From Alphaproteobacteria bacterium (GTDB lineage Bacteria; Pseudomonadota; Alphaproteobacteria; Rhizobiales; Devosiaceae), in the NCBI GenBank assembly GCA_018828145.1, contig JAHJWO010000047.1:110897-174896 (forward strand): a DNA stretch of 64,000 nucleotides, written 5' to 3'. Shown here in pieces: positions 52,850-61,519 of the stretch (position 1 is its first letter; every line of letters starts with the position of its first letter). Below the pieces are notes generated by a model. That model was not told the DNA's origin. It was given only the letters and a program-made list of their open reading frames with translations, and did not search any database. The position numbers were made by a program, and so were the translations under genes.

Positions 52850-54678
52850 CCGACAATCGCAATGTGATCATCGCCATCGTGCTCAGCATGGTCGTGCTGT
52901 TTGGCTGGCAGTTCTTCGTCGCCGGCCCGCAGCTGGAACGCGCCCAGCAGCAGGCCCAGATTGCCGCCGAACAGGCGCAGAGCGAGGCCGCCCTGGCAAC
53001 GCCCGCTGCCACGGTCAGCGCCGATGGCACCGCGGCGCCCGCCGCCGATGGCAGCGCGGTCTATGCCGACCGGGCCGCCGCCATTGCCGCGACGCAGCGC
53101 GTTACCATCGACACCACCGACCTGCATGGCTCGATCAATCTCACTGGTGCGCGGCTCGACGACCTCGAGCTCAAGCAGTATCGCGAGACGGTCGATCCCG
53201 ATTCCCCGATCATTACGCTCCTGACCCCTGCCGGCGCCCCCGGCGCTTATTTCGCCGAGCAGGGCTGGGTGCCCGCCGCCGGCGTCTCGATTGCCGTGCC
53301 CAACGGGCAGACCGTCTGGACGCCGGAAGGCGACGCCACCACGCTGACCGAGGCGACCCCTGTCACCCTGCGCTGGGACAATGGCGCGGGCCTTGTGTTC
53401 CGCCGCACCTTTGCGGTCGACGAGCATTACCTGTTCACCGTCACCCAGACGGTCGAGAATACCGGCGCAGGCGATGTGGCCCTGTTCCCCTATGCCCGCG
53501 TTGCCCGCCACGGCACGCCCCAGGTCGCCAATTTCTTCATCCAGCATGAAGGCCCGCATGGCGTGCTGGGCAGCAACAACATGATCTCGAAGAAATACAG
53601 CGACCTGCAGAACGACCAGCAGGTCCGCTTCGACAACACCACGGGCTGGCTGGGCATTTCCGACAAGTACTGGGCCACCGCCGTGCTGCCCGTGCCCAGC
53701 GCCACCATCAATGCGCTGTTCTCGTGGAAGAATACCGGTAGCTATGACGACTACCAGACGAGCTTCGTGGAAACGACGCCAGTGGTGGTCGCTCCCGGCG
53801 CGACGGCGACCCACGAGAGCTATCTGTTTGCCGGCGCCAAGGAAGAGGCCGTCATCGCCTCCTACCAGCAGCAATATGGCTTTGACCGCCTCGACCTGCT
53901 GATCGACTGGGGCTGGCTCTTCTTCATCACCAAGCCGATGTATTACCTGCTGACCTTCCTCAACGGCATTATCGGTAATTTCGGCGTCGCCGTGCTGGCC
54001 GTGACCGTTATCGTCAAGGCGCTGTTCTTCCCGCTGGCCAGCCGTTCCTATGCCTCGATGGCCGCCATGCGCCGCGTACAGCCGGAGATGAAGGCCATCC
54101 AGGAGCGCTTCAAGGAAGACCGCCCGGCCCAGCAGCAGGCGATGATGGAGCTCTACAAGAAAGAGAAGATCAATCCGCTGTCCGGATGCTGGCCCATCCT
54201 GATCCAGATCCCGGTCTTCTTCGCGCTCTATACCGTCATCTTCATCAGCCTCGACATGCGCCATGCGCCGTTCTTCGGCTGGATCCAGGATCTGGCGGCG
54301 CCCGATCCGACCAATATCTTCACCCTGTTCGGCCTGATCTCGTGGGATCCGACCGTCCTGCCCATCATCGGCAGCTTCCTGCATCTGGGCATCTGGCCGG
54401 TCATCATGGGCATCACCATGTGGGTGCAGATGAAGCTCAATCCGCCGCCGCCCGATCCGACCCAGGCGATGATCTTCAACTGGATGCCGGTGATCTTCAC
54501 CTTCATGCTGGGCACGTTCCCGGCAGGCCTGGTGATCTACTGGGCCTGGAACAATACCCTGTCGGTGACCCAGCAGTGGTTCATCATGAAGCGCCATGGC
54601 GCCGAGGTGAATCTGCTGGGCAATATTCTCGACAGCTTCAAGCGCAAGCCCAAGGCTGCCGAGCCGACCAAGTCCTGA
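52846..54678 (+). CDS. yidC: Membrane protein insertase YidC
   Basis: A 610-residue insertase of the Oxa1 family. An N-terminal span (VIIAIVLSMVVLFGWQFFVA) is followed by an Ala-rich linker, the periplasmic beta domain (about 85-340), and the five-span core from about 355 with PEMKAIQERFKED and NPLSGCWPILIQIPVFFALY. It inserts inner-membrane proteins with or without SecYEG. A strong hairpin terminator follows the gene. Confidence 0.98.
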   Translation: MTDNRNVIIAIVLSMVVLFGWQFFVAGPQLERAQQQAQIAAEQAQSEAALATPAATVSADGTAAPAADGSAVYADRAAAIAATQRVTIDTTDLHGSINLTGARLDDLELKQYRETVDPDSPIITLLTPAGAPGAYFAEQGWVPAAGVSIAVPNGQTVWTPEGDATTLTEATPVTLRWDNGAGLVFRRTFAVDEHYLFTVTQTVENTGAGDVALFPYARVARHGTPQVANFFIQHEGPHGVLGSNNMISKKYSDLQNDQQVRFDNTTGWLGISDKYWATAVLPVPSATINALFSWKNTGSYDDYQTSFVETTPVVVAPGATATHESYLFAGAKEEAVIASYQQQYGFDRLDLLIDWGWLFFITKPMYYLLTFLNGIIGNFGVAVLAVTVIVKALFFPLASRSYASMAAMRRVQPEMKAIQERFKEDRPAQQQAMMELYKKEKINPLSGCWPILIQIPVFFALYTVIFISLDMRHAPFFGWIQDLAAPDPTNIFTLFGLISWDPTVLPIIGSFLHLGIWPVIMGITMWVQMKLNPPPPDPTQAMIFNWMPVIFTFMLGTFPAGLVIYWAWNNTLSVTQQWFIMKRHGAEVNLLGNILDSFKRKPKAAEPTKS

Positions 54679-54705
54679 TCGCCACAAACGATCAATCATG
54701 CTACT

Positions 54706-54729
54706 GCCCGCCGGACACCTCCGGCGGGC
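54706..54729 (+). terminator. Terminator hairpin after yidC
   Basis: A perfect 10-bp stem (GCCCGCCGGA with TCCGGCGGGC) and 4-base loop, 27 bases after the yidC stop, followed by a partly T-rich stretch. It probably ends the rpmH-rnpA-yidC transcript or reduces read-through to yihA. Confidence 0.75.
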
Positions 54730-54813
54730 TTACTATTTGTCTGGTTGCGCTTCCGAACCGGAAAACCGGTGCCCACTTTTCCCGGAAGCGCTCAATTCGA
54801 AGCGAGCACAAGC

Positions 54814-55458
54814 ATGACCGACATCGATTACGCACCTGACATGATCGAACGTGGCCGCCTGCTGTTCGCGCGGCCGTTCCTCTTCATCAAGGGCTGCGTG
54901 CGCATCGCCGACCTGCCCCCGATGGACAAGGTCGAGATCGCCTTTGCCGGGCGCTCCAATGTGGGCAAGTCGAGCCTGATCAATGCCCTTTGTGGCACCT
55001 CGGCGCTGGCGCGGACGTCCAACACGCCCGGCCGCACGCAGGAGCTCAACATCTTCGAGAGCCAGAGCGAAGACCTGCGCATTGTCGACATGCCCGGCTA
55101 TGGCTATGCCAAGGCCCCCGAAGACAAGGTGCGCGCCTGGACCAAGCTGATCCACCAGTATCTCACCGGCCGCGCCACCCTGCGCCGGGTCTATGTGCTG
55201 GTCGATGGCCGCCATGGTCCCAAGGACAATGACCTGACGGTGATGAACGAGCTCGACAAGTCGGCGGTGAGCTACCAGGTGGTGCTCACCAAGGCGGACA
55301 AGCCGCTCGCCAAGGACCTCGAAAAGGTCATCGCCGCGACCAGGGCCGCCATCGCCAAGCGCCCGGCGGCGCATCCCCATGTCATTCTGACCTCGTCGCA
55401 CAAGGGCGACGGATTGCGGGAATTGCGGACCGAAATCGCGATGCTGCTCGAGAGCTGA
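54814..55458 (+). CDS. yihA: Ribosome biogenesis GTP-binding protein YihA/YsxC (EngB)
   Basis: A 214-residue GTPase for late 50S assembly. Motifs are G1 [10 protein letters not shown], the conserved [10 protein letters not shown] (G2), G3 [11 protein letters not shown] and G4 TKADK. The start is the ATG at 54814; the longer upstream frame crosses the terminator region. It follows yidC as in most Hyphomicrobiales. Confidence 0.96.
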   Translation: MTDIDYAPDMIERGRLLFARPFLFIKGCVRIADLPPMDKVEIAFAGRSNVGKSSLINALCGTSALARTSNTPGRTQELNIFESQSEDLRIVDMPGYGYAKAPEDKVRAWTKLIHQYLTGRATLRRVYVLVDGRHGPKDNDLTVMNELDKSAVSYQVVLTKADKPLAKDLEKVIAATRAAIAKRPAAHPHVILTSSHKGDGLRELRTEIAMLLES

Positions 55459-55493
55459 GTTTTCTTGCCTCTCCCTTTGGGGAGGTGAAGTGC

Positions 55494-55892
55494 CTAGCGC
55501 GTCGTGCAGGCCACCCAGCGGCGCAGGATCTCGGGCAGCGCCGCGGACTTTTCCTGGAGGTCGGCCGCGTCCCTGAAGGTCAGGACGCCACGGTCCGGTG
55601 CGGCCCAGGCGATCAGCTTTGCCGGATCTTCGAAACGGAAGAAGTCGTCGGCGCCGGCCTTGGCGCCGCGATGCAGGATCAGCTGCAGCCGGTCCCCGGG
55701 ATGGAGCCGCATGGTGATGCGGTCATCCTCGCCAGGACCGAAGCTGGGTGCATTCCACTTGATACGCTCGACCAGCCCGGGAACGGCATCCAGGATCAGC
55801 CGGCGCAGGGCCTCGATCTCGGGCTTGCGGGCATGCTGGAGACCATCAAGATACGAATCGACCGCTGAAATCTGCTCAGCCACGACCCCCAC
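55494..55892 (-). CDS. DUF1801 domain protein
   Basis: A 132-residue protein. The pattern ISAVDSYLDGLQHARKPEIE, then LILDAVPGLVERIKWNAPSF and LQLILHRGAK, matches DUF1801 (YdhG-like, iron-chaperone-related fold). The start is set at GTG 55892, with AAGGGG seven bases upstream; a second GTG at 55883 is possible. It begins one base after the amidotransferase stop, so the two are co-transcribed. The function is unknown. Confidence 0.8.
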   Translation of the reverse strand: MGVVAEQISAVDSYLDGLQHARKPEIEALRRLILDAVPGLVERIKWNAPSFGPGEDDRITMRLHPGDRLQLILHRGAKAGADDFFRFEDPAKLIAWAAPDRGVLTFRDAADLQEKSAALPEILRRWVACTTR

Positions 55893-55893
55893 G

Positions 55894-56601
55894 TCACCGC
55901 CCCTTGAAGAACTGCCCGATATAGCCAGCAAGGTCGGCGCTCTGCGACGGCGTGGCAATGGAGGAGACGGCAGTTTCCACCACATTGTCCGGCGCCTTGC
56001 CACGCCGCAGCTCGGCCAGGGCAATGGTGTAGTCGTCGGTGAATTCGGGATGCGGCTGCACGCTCATCGCCGCGCCATTGCGATAGGCGAGGCCCGCATT
56101 GGGCGTGAAATCGGACCTGAGGATCACCTGCGCCTCCGCCGGCGGCACGATGACCTGGTCCTGATGCGAACAGGCCACGGCCAGCGTACCCGGCGCGCTG
56201 CGCATGAAGTCGGGCCGGGCGGCAACACCATAGCGGTGCCGGCCGAGCCCCCAGCCCTTTTCCGACTTGCGCACGTCCCCGCCCAGCGCATCGGCCATGA
56301 TCTGGTGCCCGAAGCAGACGCCCAGCATGGGCGTATTGCTGCCATAGGCCTTGCGGATGAAGGCGCGCAGCGGATCGAGCCAGGGCAGGTCGTCATAGAC
56401 GCCGGCGGCCGAGCCGGTGATGACAATGCCATCCAGCTGGCCGGGATCAGGAAAGGGCGCGCCGTCCGAGACCGGCACGATGTCATAGGAAAAGCCCTGC
56501 CCCGTGGCGTCGAACATGGTCTCGAACATCTTGCGATAGGGGCCGAACCGGCCGCGCAACGGCGCCGGCACTTCGCCGGTCTGGATGATGGTGAGTTTCA
56601 T
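55894..56601 (-). CDS. Class I glutamine amidotransferase-like protein
   Basis: A 235-residue GATase1 domain protein. The nucleophile elbow GVCFGHQIMADALGG (Cys about 93) and the His-Glu pair in QPHPEF (about 180) complete the triad. It has no synthetase domain, as in the stand-alone GMP synthase-like amidotransferases. The ATG at 56601 fits the family start (MKLTIIQTGEVP); the extension upstream crosses a repeat. Its acceptor is unknown. Confidence 0.9.
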   Translation of the reverse strand: MKLTIIQTGEVPAPLRGRFGPYRKMFETMFDATGQGFSYDIVPVSDGAPFPDPGQLDGIVITGSAAGVYDDLPWLDPLRAFIRKAYGSNTPMLGVCFGHQIMADALGGDVRKSEKGWGLGRHRYGVAARPDFMRSAPGTLAVACSHQDQVIVPPAEAQVILRSDFTPNAGLAYRNGAAMSVQPHPEFTDDYTIALAELRRGKAPDNVVETAVSSIATPSQSADLAGYIGQFFKGR

Positions 56602-56689
56602 GAGGACAACACAAGGGTGGGAGGTCGATACGCCCCTATACCCTACCCCGTCGTTCCCGCGAAAGCATGATTGTCGCGCGGAGCCCCGC

Positions 56690-56810
56690 CTCTCCCCTCG
56701 GGGGAGAGGTCGACCCCTTGGGAGGCCCTCTCCGGGAACCGTGCGAGGGGAAGGCCCGCTCACCCGGCGCTGCGCGCCGACCTCTCCCCCGAAGGGAGAG
56801 GTAAATACCG
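56690..56810. repeat. Extragenic palindromic repeat
   Basis: CCTCTCCC and GGGAGAGG blocks at both ends form stems. Bases 56760-56788 are the exact reverse complement of 17338-17366. It separates the amidotransferase and msrB genes. Confidence 0.85.
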
Positions 56811-56824
56811 CTGGCGTCGGGCTG

Positions 56825-57319
56825 TTACGCCGCCGCGAACTTCAGTGCAACGCCATTGATGCAATAGCGCAGGCCGGTGGGCTGGGGGCCGTCTTCGAAG
56901 ACGTGGCCCTGATGGCCGCCGCAATTGGAGCAGTGGACTTCGGTGCGCTGCATGAACAGCGTGTTGTCGACCGAGGTGCCCAGGGCACCATCGATGAAGG
57001 TGTAAAAGCTTGGCCAGCCCGTACCGCTGTCATATTTGGTTTCGGAGGCAAAGAGCGGCTGGTCGCAGCCGGCGCATAGGAAGGTGCCGGCGCGCTTTTC
57101 GTCATTGAGCGGGGAGGTGAACGGGCGCTCGGTGCCCTCGTGCCGCAGCACGTCATAGGCAGCGGGGTCGAGCCTGGCCTTCCACTCTTCGTCGGTCAGC
57201 TTGAAGGGAAAATCGCCTTCGGCAGCCTCTACGGATGCCATGGGACGCAGCAGGCCAAAGGTTGCGAGTGCGGCGATGGCCGAGCCACCCCGGAGCACGT
57301 TGCGACGGTCGATTGCCAT
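56825..57319 (-). CDS. msrB: Peptide-methionine (R)-S-oxide reductase, exported
   Basis: A 164-residue MsrB that repairs R-methionine sulfoxide. An N-terminal leader (DRRNVLRGGSAIAALATFG) has twin arginines, so Tat export to the periplasm is likely. Zinc ligands are two pairs, CAGCD and CSNCGG. The catalytic Cys is in LRYCINGVAL. The family core starts at PFKLTDEEW. It may serve the same oxidative envelope stress as the sigma-factor locus downstream on the map, which is an inference. Confidence 0.95.
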   Translation of the reverse strand: MAIDRRNVLRGGSAIAALATFGLLRPMASVEAAEGDFPFKLTDEEWKARLDPAAYDVLRHEGTERPFTSPLNDEKRAGTFLCAGCDQPLFASETKYDSGTGWPSFYTFIDGALGTSVDNTLFMQRTEVHCSNCGGHQGHVFEDGPQPTGLRYCINGVALKFAAA

Positions 57320-57516
57320 GTGGTCTTCCTTTCAGAAGTTGCCCCGCGCCCGGGACCGCAGGAGGGAAATGCGGGCGGCGGCGCGGGGCGGATTTGACGG
57401 CCAGTGTAGATCCTCGGGCAAGGCAATGGCACGTCAAGTTATGGTGAGAGGTCGCGGGGCGCGACCCCTCTCAAGGCGTCATTCGAAGCGGCGCCCCGTT
57501 TGGTTACAGCACCAGC

Positions 57517-58077
57517 TTACGAAGCAGGCAGGAGAACCTTGTCGATGACGTGGATCACGCCGTTGGACTGGTCCACGTCAGCGATGGTCACGGTGGCCAC
57601 GCCACCGGCTGCGTCGGTGATCTTCACGGCATCACCCTCGAGCGCGAAGCTCAGCTCGCCGCCCTGCACGGTGGCAGCGGTGTAGGTGCCGCCGTTGTCG
57701 GTGATCGCCTTGACCAGGTCAGCGGCCTTAATGTCACCGGCGATGACGTGGTAGGTCAGCACGCCAGCGAGCTGGTCTTTGTTCTCTGGCATCAGCAGCG
57801 TTTCAACAGTGCCAGCGGGCAGCGCGTCGAACGCGGCATTGACGGGTGCGAAAACGGTGAACGGGCCTTCGCCCGACAGCGTCTCAACGAGACCAGCAGC
57901 CTGGACTGCAGCAACCAGCGTGGTGTGGTCAGCCGAATTCACGGCGTTTTCGATGATGTTGTTGGTTGCAGGCATGGCAGCGCCGCCGACCATCGGATTG
58001 TCCTGGGCCATTGCGCCACCGATCGAGGCGACGGTCAGCATGGCGGCAACGGAGAGAGCGCGGAGAGAGAGATTCAT
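57517..58077 (-). CDS. Secreted fasciclin (FAS1) domain protein
   Basis: A 186-residue protein with a Sec signal peptide (LSVAAMLTVASIGGAMAQ) and one FAS1 domain: NIIENAVNSADHTTLVAAVQ, GPFTVFAPVNAAFDALP, LTYHVIAGDI, NGVIHVIDKVLLP. FAS1 domains mediate adhesion or bind small molecules. AGGAAGGAA precedes the ATG at 58077. It lies downstream of the RskA-like anti-sigma gene in the same direction, an arrangement also known for SigK-RskA and the FAS1 proteins MPT70/MPT83 in mycobacteria. Confidence 0.94.
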   Translation of the reverse strand: MNLSLRALSVAAMLTVASIGGAMAQDNPMVGGAAMPATNNIIENAVNSADHTTLVAAVQAAGLVETLSGEGPFTVFAPVNAAFDALPAGTVETLLMPENKDQLAGVLTYHVIAGDIKAADLVKAITDNGGTYTAATVQGGELSFALEGDAVKITDAAGGVATVTIADVDQSNGVIHVIDKVLLPAS

Positions 58078-58317
58078 TGGATAGTTCCTTCCTGTGTTTC
58101 TTTCCCATTGTTCGGCTGGGACATGCGAAGGAACGGCAGCTTTCCGGCAAAGTTTCAGATTGTTTCGCATCGGCCAAAAATAATCGACGGGCACCAGAGA
58201 AATTTGGATTCTTTAGATTTTTCATAGACTTAATGAACAGCGCCGCAGACCTTACCTGGCCTGCGGCGCTGCTTTTGGCGTCTGCGTTTTTATTTCTTTT
58301 TTGGTGATCCAGACGAA

Positions 58318-59037
58318 CTAGATCTTCGTAACGGCGCCTTTGGCGACGATGGGGCCATGCGGGTTGCCATCGGGCGAGCCGCCGGCCTGTTCCAGCGTGA
58401 TGGCAAGGACCGAGCCCTCGCCCCAGCCGGCCATGACTTCGGGCGAGATGGTCACCGCGCTGCGCTCGTTGACCGGAATGACGCCCATGGAAATGGGGGC
58501 ATTGTCGCCCTGGATGGCCCAGAGCTCGAAATCCTTGTCCGGCACGGCTTCGCCCGACAGCGCGGTCAGCCGCACATTGCCGCTGCCATCATAGAGCGCG
58601 ACGAATTTGACATTGCTGCCCTCTTCTTCCAGCGCGGCGACGAGCTGGGTGGTCAGCGCGCCGACATCGGGCGCGGGCTGCATGAGATTGAAGCCAACCG
58701 CGGCCACGGCCACAGCGAGGGCACCGGCGGCGATGCCGCGCCACACCATCAGGCTGTTCCAGAGCGACTGCACCGGCCGCGGCTTGACGAGGTCGCCAAA
58801 GGCGCGGGCCTCGATGGCGGCATAGATATGGCTGGGGACCGGGGTCTCTTCATATTCGCTGTTGAGCGCGGCAAAGCGGTTCACCCAGAAATCGCGCTCG
58901 GCGCGCAGGGCCTGGTCGTCCTCGATCAGCCGGCCGACGCGCTCATGCTCGGCAGCCGAAAGCAGGCCAAGCACATATTCGGCGACGAGCGCATTGCGTC
59001 CGGCATAGTCGCTACTGCTGTCGTCGCTCATGCTCAT
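58318..59037 (-). CDS. RskA-like transmembrane anti-sigma factor
   Basis: A 239-residue protein. The N-terminal 80 residues (VAEYVLGLLSAAEHERVGRL) form the sigma-binding domain without zinc ligands. One span lies at about 100-120 (WRGIAAGALAVAVAAVGFNL), and the periplasmic part matches the anti-sigma-K factor domain (FELWAIQGDNAPISMGVIP). It should hold the sigma factor at the membrane until regulated proteolysis. Its start overlaps the sigma gene by four bases. The gap to the fasciclin gene (58078-58317) is AT-rich and probably holds that gene's promoter. Confidence 0.92.
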   Translation of the reverse strand: MSMSDDSSSDYAGRNALVAEYVLGLLSAAEHERVGRLIEDDQALRAERDFWVNRFAALNSEYEETPVPSHIYAAIEARAFGDLVKPRPVQSLWNSLMVWRGIAAGALAVAVAAVGFNLMQPAPDVGALTTQLVAALEEEGSNVKFVALYDGSGNVRLTALSGEAVPDKDFELWAIQGDNAPISMGVIPVNERSAVTISPEVMAGWGEGSVLAITLEQAGGSPDGNPHGPIVAKGAVTKI

Positions 59038-59588
59038 GCCGAAAGACAGTCCTTCAATCTGATCAGGCTGCGGCGCAGCCAGGTTCGCATCGTATTCAAC
59101 GGCACGGCGTGACGGCTGGCCAGTTCCTCGTAGCTATAGCCATCGAGATAGGCGCCGCGCACGGCATCGGCACGATCGGGTTCGAGCGTGCCCAGGCAGT
59201 GCTCGATGCGGCCCCGTTCCTGGCTGTCCTCGGTCGCCCGTTCGGGGGTCGGACCGCTGTCAGGGATTTCCAGCGCCACATCAATATCGTCCGCAGGCGG
59301 CCGGCGGGCCCTCAGTATATCCAGCGAATGGTTGCGCGCCACGGCCACCAGCCAGCTGATCGGGCTGGTATTGCCGGCAACATATCGATCGGCGCGCTGC
59401 CAGATCTTCACATAGACTTCCTGAATGGCTTCCTCGGCTTCCGAGCGGTCCTTCAAGATACGCAGCGTTACCCCGAAGAGTTTCGCGCTGGTCCGCTCGT
59501 AGAGAATGCGGAAGGCGGCCCGGTCGCGCAAGGCACAGCGCGCAATCAGGTCGGCAATGTCTGCGGACGGCGTCTGCATGACGGACAT
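59034..59588 (-). CDS. ECF sigma factor, SigK-like
   Basis: A 184-residue extracytoplasmic-function sigma factor. Region 2 (FRILYERTSAKLFGVTLRIL, then AEEAIQEVYVKIWQ) and region 4 (LPxx-type YLDGYSYEELASRHAVPLNT, then RTWLRRSLIRLK) are present, with a short linker. The ATG at 59588 is preferred; an ATG three codons on is possible. TGATCC in the upstream gap, read on the minus strand, resembles a -35 element of alphaproteobacterial ECF promoters and may mean autoregulation. It is coupled to its anti-sigma factor. Confidence 0.93.
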   Translation of the reverse strand: MSVMQTPSADIADLIARCALRDRAAFRILYERTSAKLFGVTLRILKDRSEAEEAIQEVYVKIWQRADRYVAGNTSPISWLVAVARNHSLDILRARRPPADDIDVALEIPDSGPTPERATEDSQERGRIEHCLGTLEPDRADAVRGAYLDGYSYEELASRHAVPLNTMRTWLRRSLIRLKDCLSA

Positions 59589-59774
59589 GGCTATCGGTGA
59601 TCTCCTCGGCGCCAGCTGCTCGCCCTTGCCCGGTGCGATACATGGCTGGTCCACAACGCAGCATAAAGCAAATTGGATCAGTGCGTTTGCCCAGAACCGC
59701 CTTTTCCTTTGCGCATTGATGCTCTAGACCCGTTGCGGTCTCAGTGCCGCCTTGCCAACAGAATGGGTCCGTCC

Positions 59775-60677
59775 ATGACAGATCAGACTTCATCGAACGA
59801 CCGGTTCAGCCACGATGCCGGCATCCTCGCGCAGGCGCTGCCCTATATGCAGCGCTACGAGGGCAAGACCGTCGTGGTCAAATATGGCGGCCATGCCATG
59901 GGCGATCTCAAGCTCGGCCAAGCCTTTGCGCGCGACATCGCGCTGCTCAAGCAGTCCAAGGTCAATCCGATCGTGGTGCATGGCGGCGGGCCGCAGATCG
60001 CGCTGATGCTGAAAAACCTCGGCATCGAATCCAAGTTCGAGGGCGGCCTGCGCGTCACCGATGCGCGGACGATGGAAATCGTCGAGATGGTGCTGGCCGG
60101 TTCCATCAACAAGGAAATCGTCGCGCTGATCAATGCCGAAGGCGAATGGGCCATTGGCCTCTGCGGCAAGGACGGCAACATGGTCTTTGCCAAAAAGGCC
60201 GTGAAGATGGTCAAGGACCCGACCTCCAATATCGAGAAAGTGCTCGATCTGGGCTTTGTCGGCGAGCCGGTGGAAGTTGATCGCACCCTGCTCGACCTGC
60301 TGGCCCGCTCGGAGATGATCCCGGTCATCGCCCCGGTTGCCCCGGGCCGCGACGGCAATACCTACAATATCAATGCCGACACCTTTGCCGGCGCCATTGC
60401 CGGCTCGCTCGGCGCCAAGCGCCTGCTGTTCCTCACCGACGTGCCCGGCGTGCTGGACCGCGACGGCAAGCTCATTCCCGAGCTCAGCGTGCGCGAGGCC
60501 AAGGAGCTGATTGCCGACGGCACCATTTCGGGCGGCATGATCCCCAAGGTGGAGACCTGTCTCGAAGCGCTGGAAAACGGCGTCGAGGGCGTGGTTATCC
60601 TCAATGGCAAGATGCCGCATGTCGTGCTGGTCGAGCTTTTCACCGAGTTCGGCGCCGGCACGCTCATCGTTCGCTAA
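59775..60677 (+). CDS. argB: Acetylglutamate kinase
   Basis: A 300-residue kinase, second step of arginine synthesis. It has [10 protein letters not shown] and VVHGGGPQI (ATP and acetylglutamate binding), [20 protein letters not shown], and [10 protein letters not shown]. The ATG at 59775 gives the family length; an ATG four codons upstream (59763) is an alternative. A long hairpin follows the stop. Confidence 0.97.
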   Translation: MTDQTSSNDRFSHDAGILAQALPYMQRYEGKTVVVKYGGHAMGDLKLGQAFARDIALLKQSKVNPIVVHGGGPQIALMLKNLGIESKFEGGLRVTDARTMEIVEMVLAGSINKEIVALINAEGEWAIGLCGKDGNMVFAKKAVKMVKDPTSNIEKVLDLGFVGEPVEVDRTLLDLLARSEMIPVIAPVAPGRDGNTYNINADTFAGAIAGSLGAKRLLFLTDVPGVLDRDGKLIPELSVREAKELIADGTISGGMIPKVETCLEALENGVEGVVILNGKMPHVVLVELFTEFGAGTLIVR

Positions 60678-60683
60678 CCATAG

Positions 60684-60716
60684 GCCGCACTCCCGTCGAT
60701 TTGACGGGGGTGTGGC
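60684..60716 (+). terminator. Hairpin after argB
   Basis: A 14-bp stem (with two G-T pairs) and a 5-base loop start six bases after the argB stop. There is no U tract, so termination efficiency is uncertain. Confidence 0.55.
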
Positions 60717-60783
60717 GCATTTGGCATAGCCCGATGCGGACAAGTCGTGGCAAATTTTAGACAGTAATTTCCGGGGGTTTAGC

Positions 60784-61458
60784 ATGCGTTCCAAGATCAC
60801 ACTGGCGGCGAGCCTGATCGCCGCTGCCTTTGGCCTCCCCGCAGTGGCGCAGGCGCAGTCCATGGTGGCGCCGGTCGTCACCAGCGGCATGTACCAGCCG
60901 AGCTATTCGGCCTGGGACGGCTTTTATGTGGGTGCGCAGGGCAGCCTGATCGGCATGAAGAGCCATGAAACCAACACCGTGATCGCCACGCCGCCGGCCA
61001 CCGAACAGCTGCTAGGCGATATCGGCGGCAGCGCCGGTGTCTTTGCCGGCTATCGCTATCAGCTCAACGACTGGCTGGTGCTGGGCGTCGATGCCGAAGT
61101 GAACAATGTCGCCACCCAGTTCGAGTATAACGGCCTCAACTATGGCGCGCTGAAGTGGGATGCCGCGGTGCGCGCCACGCTGGGCTATCCCGTGGCCAGC
61201 AACGTGCTGGCCTATGGCACGGTGGGTTATTCCTGGGGACGGTTCGACATGTCGCCCGCCCTTGGCGCCGGCTCGGAATTCACCGCCGGCGGCTTCCAGC
61301 TCGGCCTGGGCGTCGACATGATGGTCACCCAGAACCTGATGGCGCGCCTCAACGCGACCTGGACCCACTATGGCGTCAACACGGTGCCTGGCCCGGCGGG
61401 CCGCACCAGCGAGCCGAGCAATTCGGTGGTGCGCGCGGGTCTGGCCTGGAAGTTCTAG
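60784..61458 (+). CDS. Outer-membrane beta-barrel protein (Omp25/RopB-like)
   Basis: A 224-residue protein with a Sec signal peptide (KITLAASLIAAAFGLPAVAQA). The remainder alternates short strands and turns, including WDGFYVGAQGSLIG, GGSAGVFAGYRYQLND and GFQLGLGVDMMV, and the chain ends in WKF with C-terminal Phe, the outer-membrane assembly signal. The start with WDGFYVG is common in the Omp25/Omp31 group of Hyphomicrobiales. A clear terminator follows. Confidence 0.92.
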   Translation: MRSKITLAASLIAAAFGLPAVAQAQSMVAPVVTSGMYQPSYSAWDGFYVGAQGSLIGMKSHETNTVIATPPATEQLLGDIGGSAGVFAGYRYQLNDWLVLGVDAEVNNVATQFEYNGLNYGALKWDAAVRATLGYPVASNVLAYGTVGYSWGRFDMSPALGAGSEFTAGGFQLGLGVDMMVTQNLMARLNATWTHYGVNTVPGPAGRTSEPSNSVVRAGLAWKF

Positions 61459-61479
61459 GCTCCACCCAATCGGAATCAA

Positions 61480-61504
61480 AAAGGCCGCCCACCGGGCGGC
61501 CTTT
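61480..61504 (+). terminator. Bidirectional rho-independent terminator
   Basis: AAAGGCCGCCC and GGGCGGCCTTT form an 11-bp stem with a 3-base loop, preceded by an A run and followed by TTT-rich bases. It lies between the outer-membrane gene and the convergent MFS gene and can serve both. Confidence 0.9.
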
Positions 61505-61519
61505 GCTTTTGGGCGGAGG

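Noticed and set aside
58232..58307. Short plus-strand frame encoding a hydrophobic 24-residue peptide
   Set aside because: There is no ribosome-binding site or neighbour in that direction, and the sequence overlaps a GC hairpin; chance is more likely.
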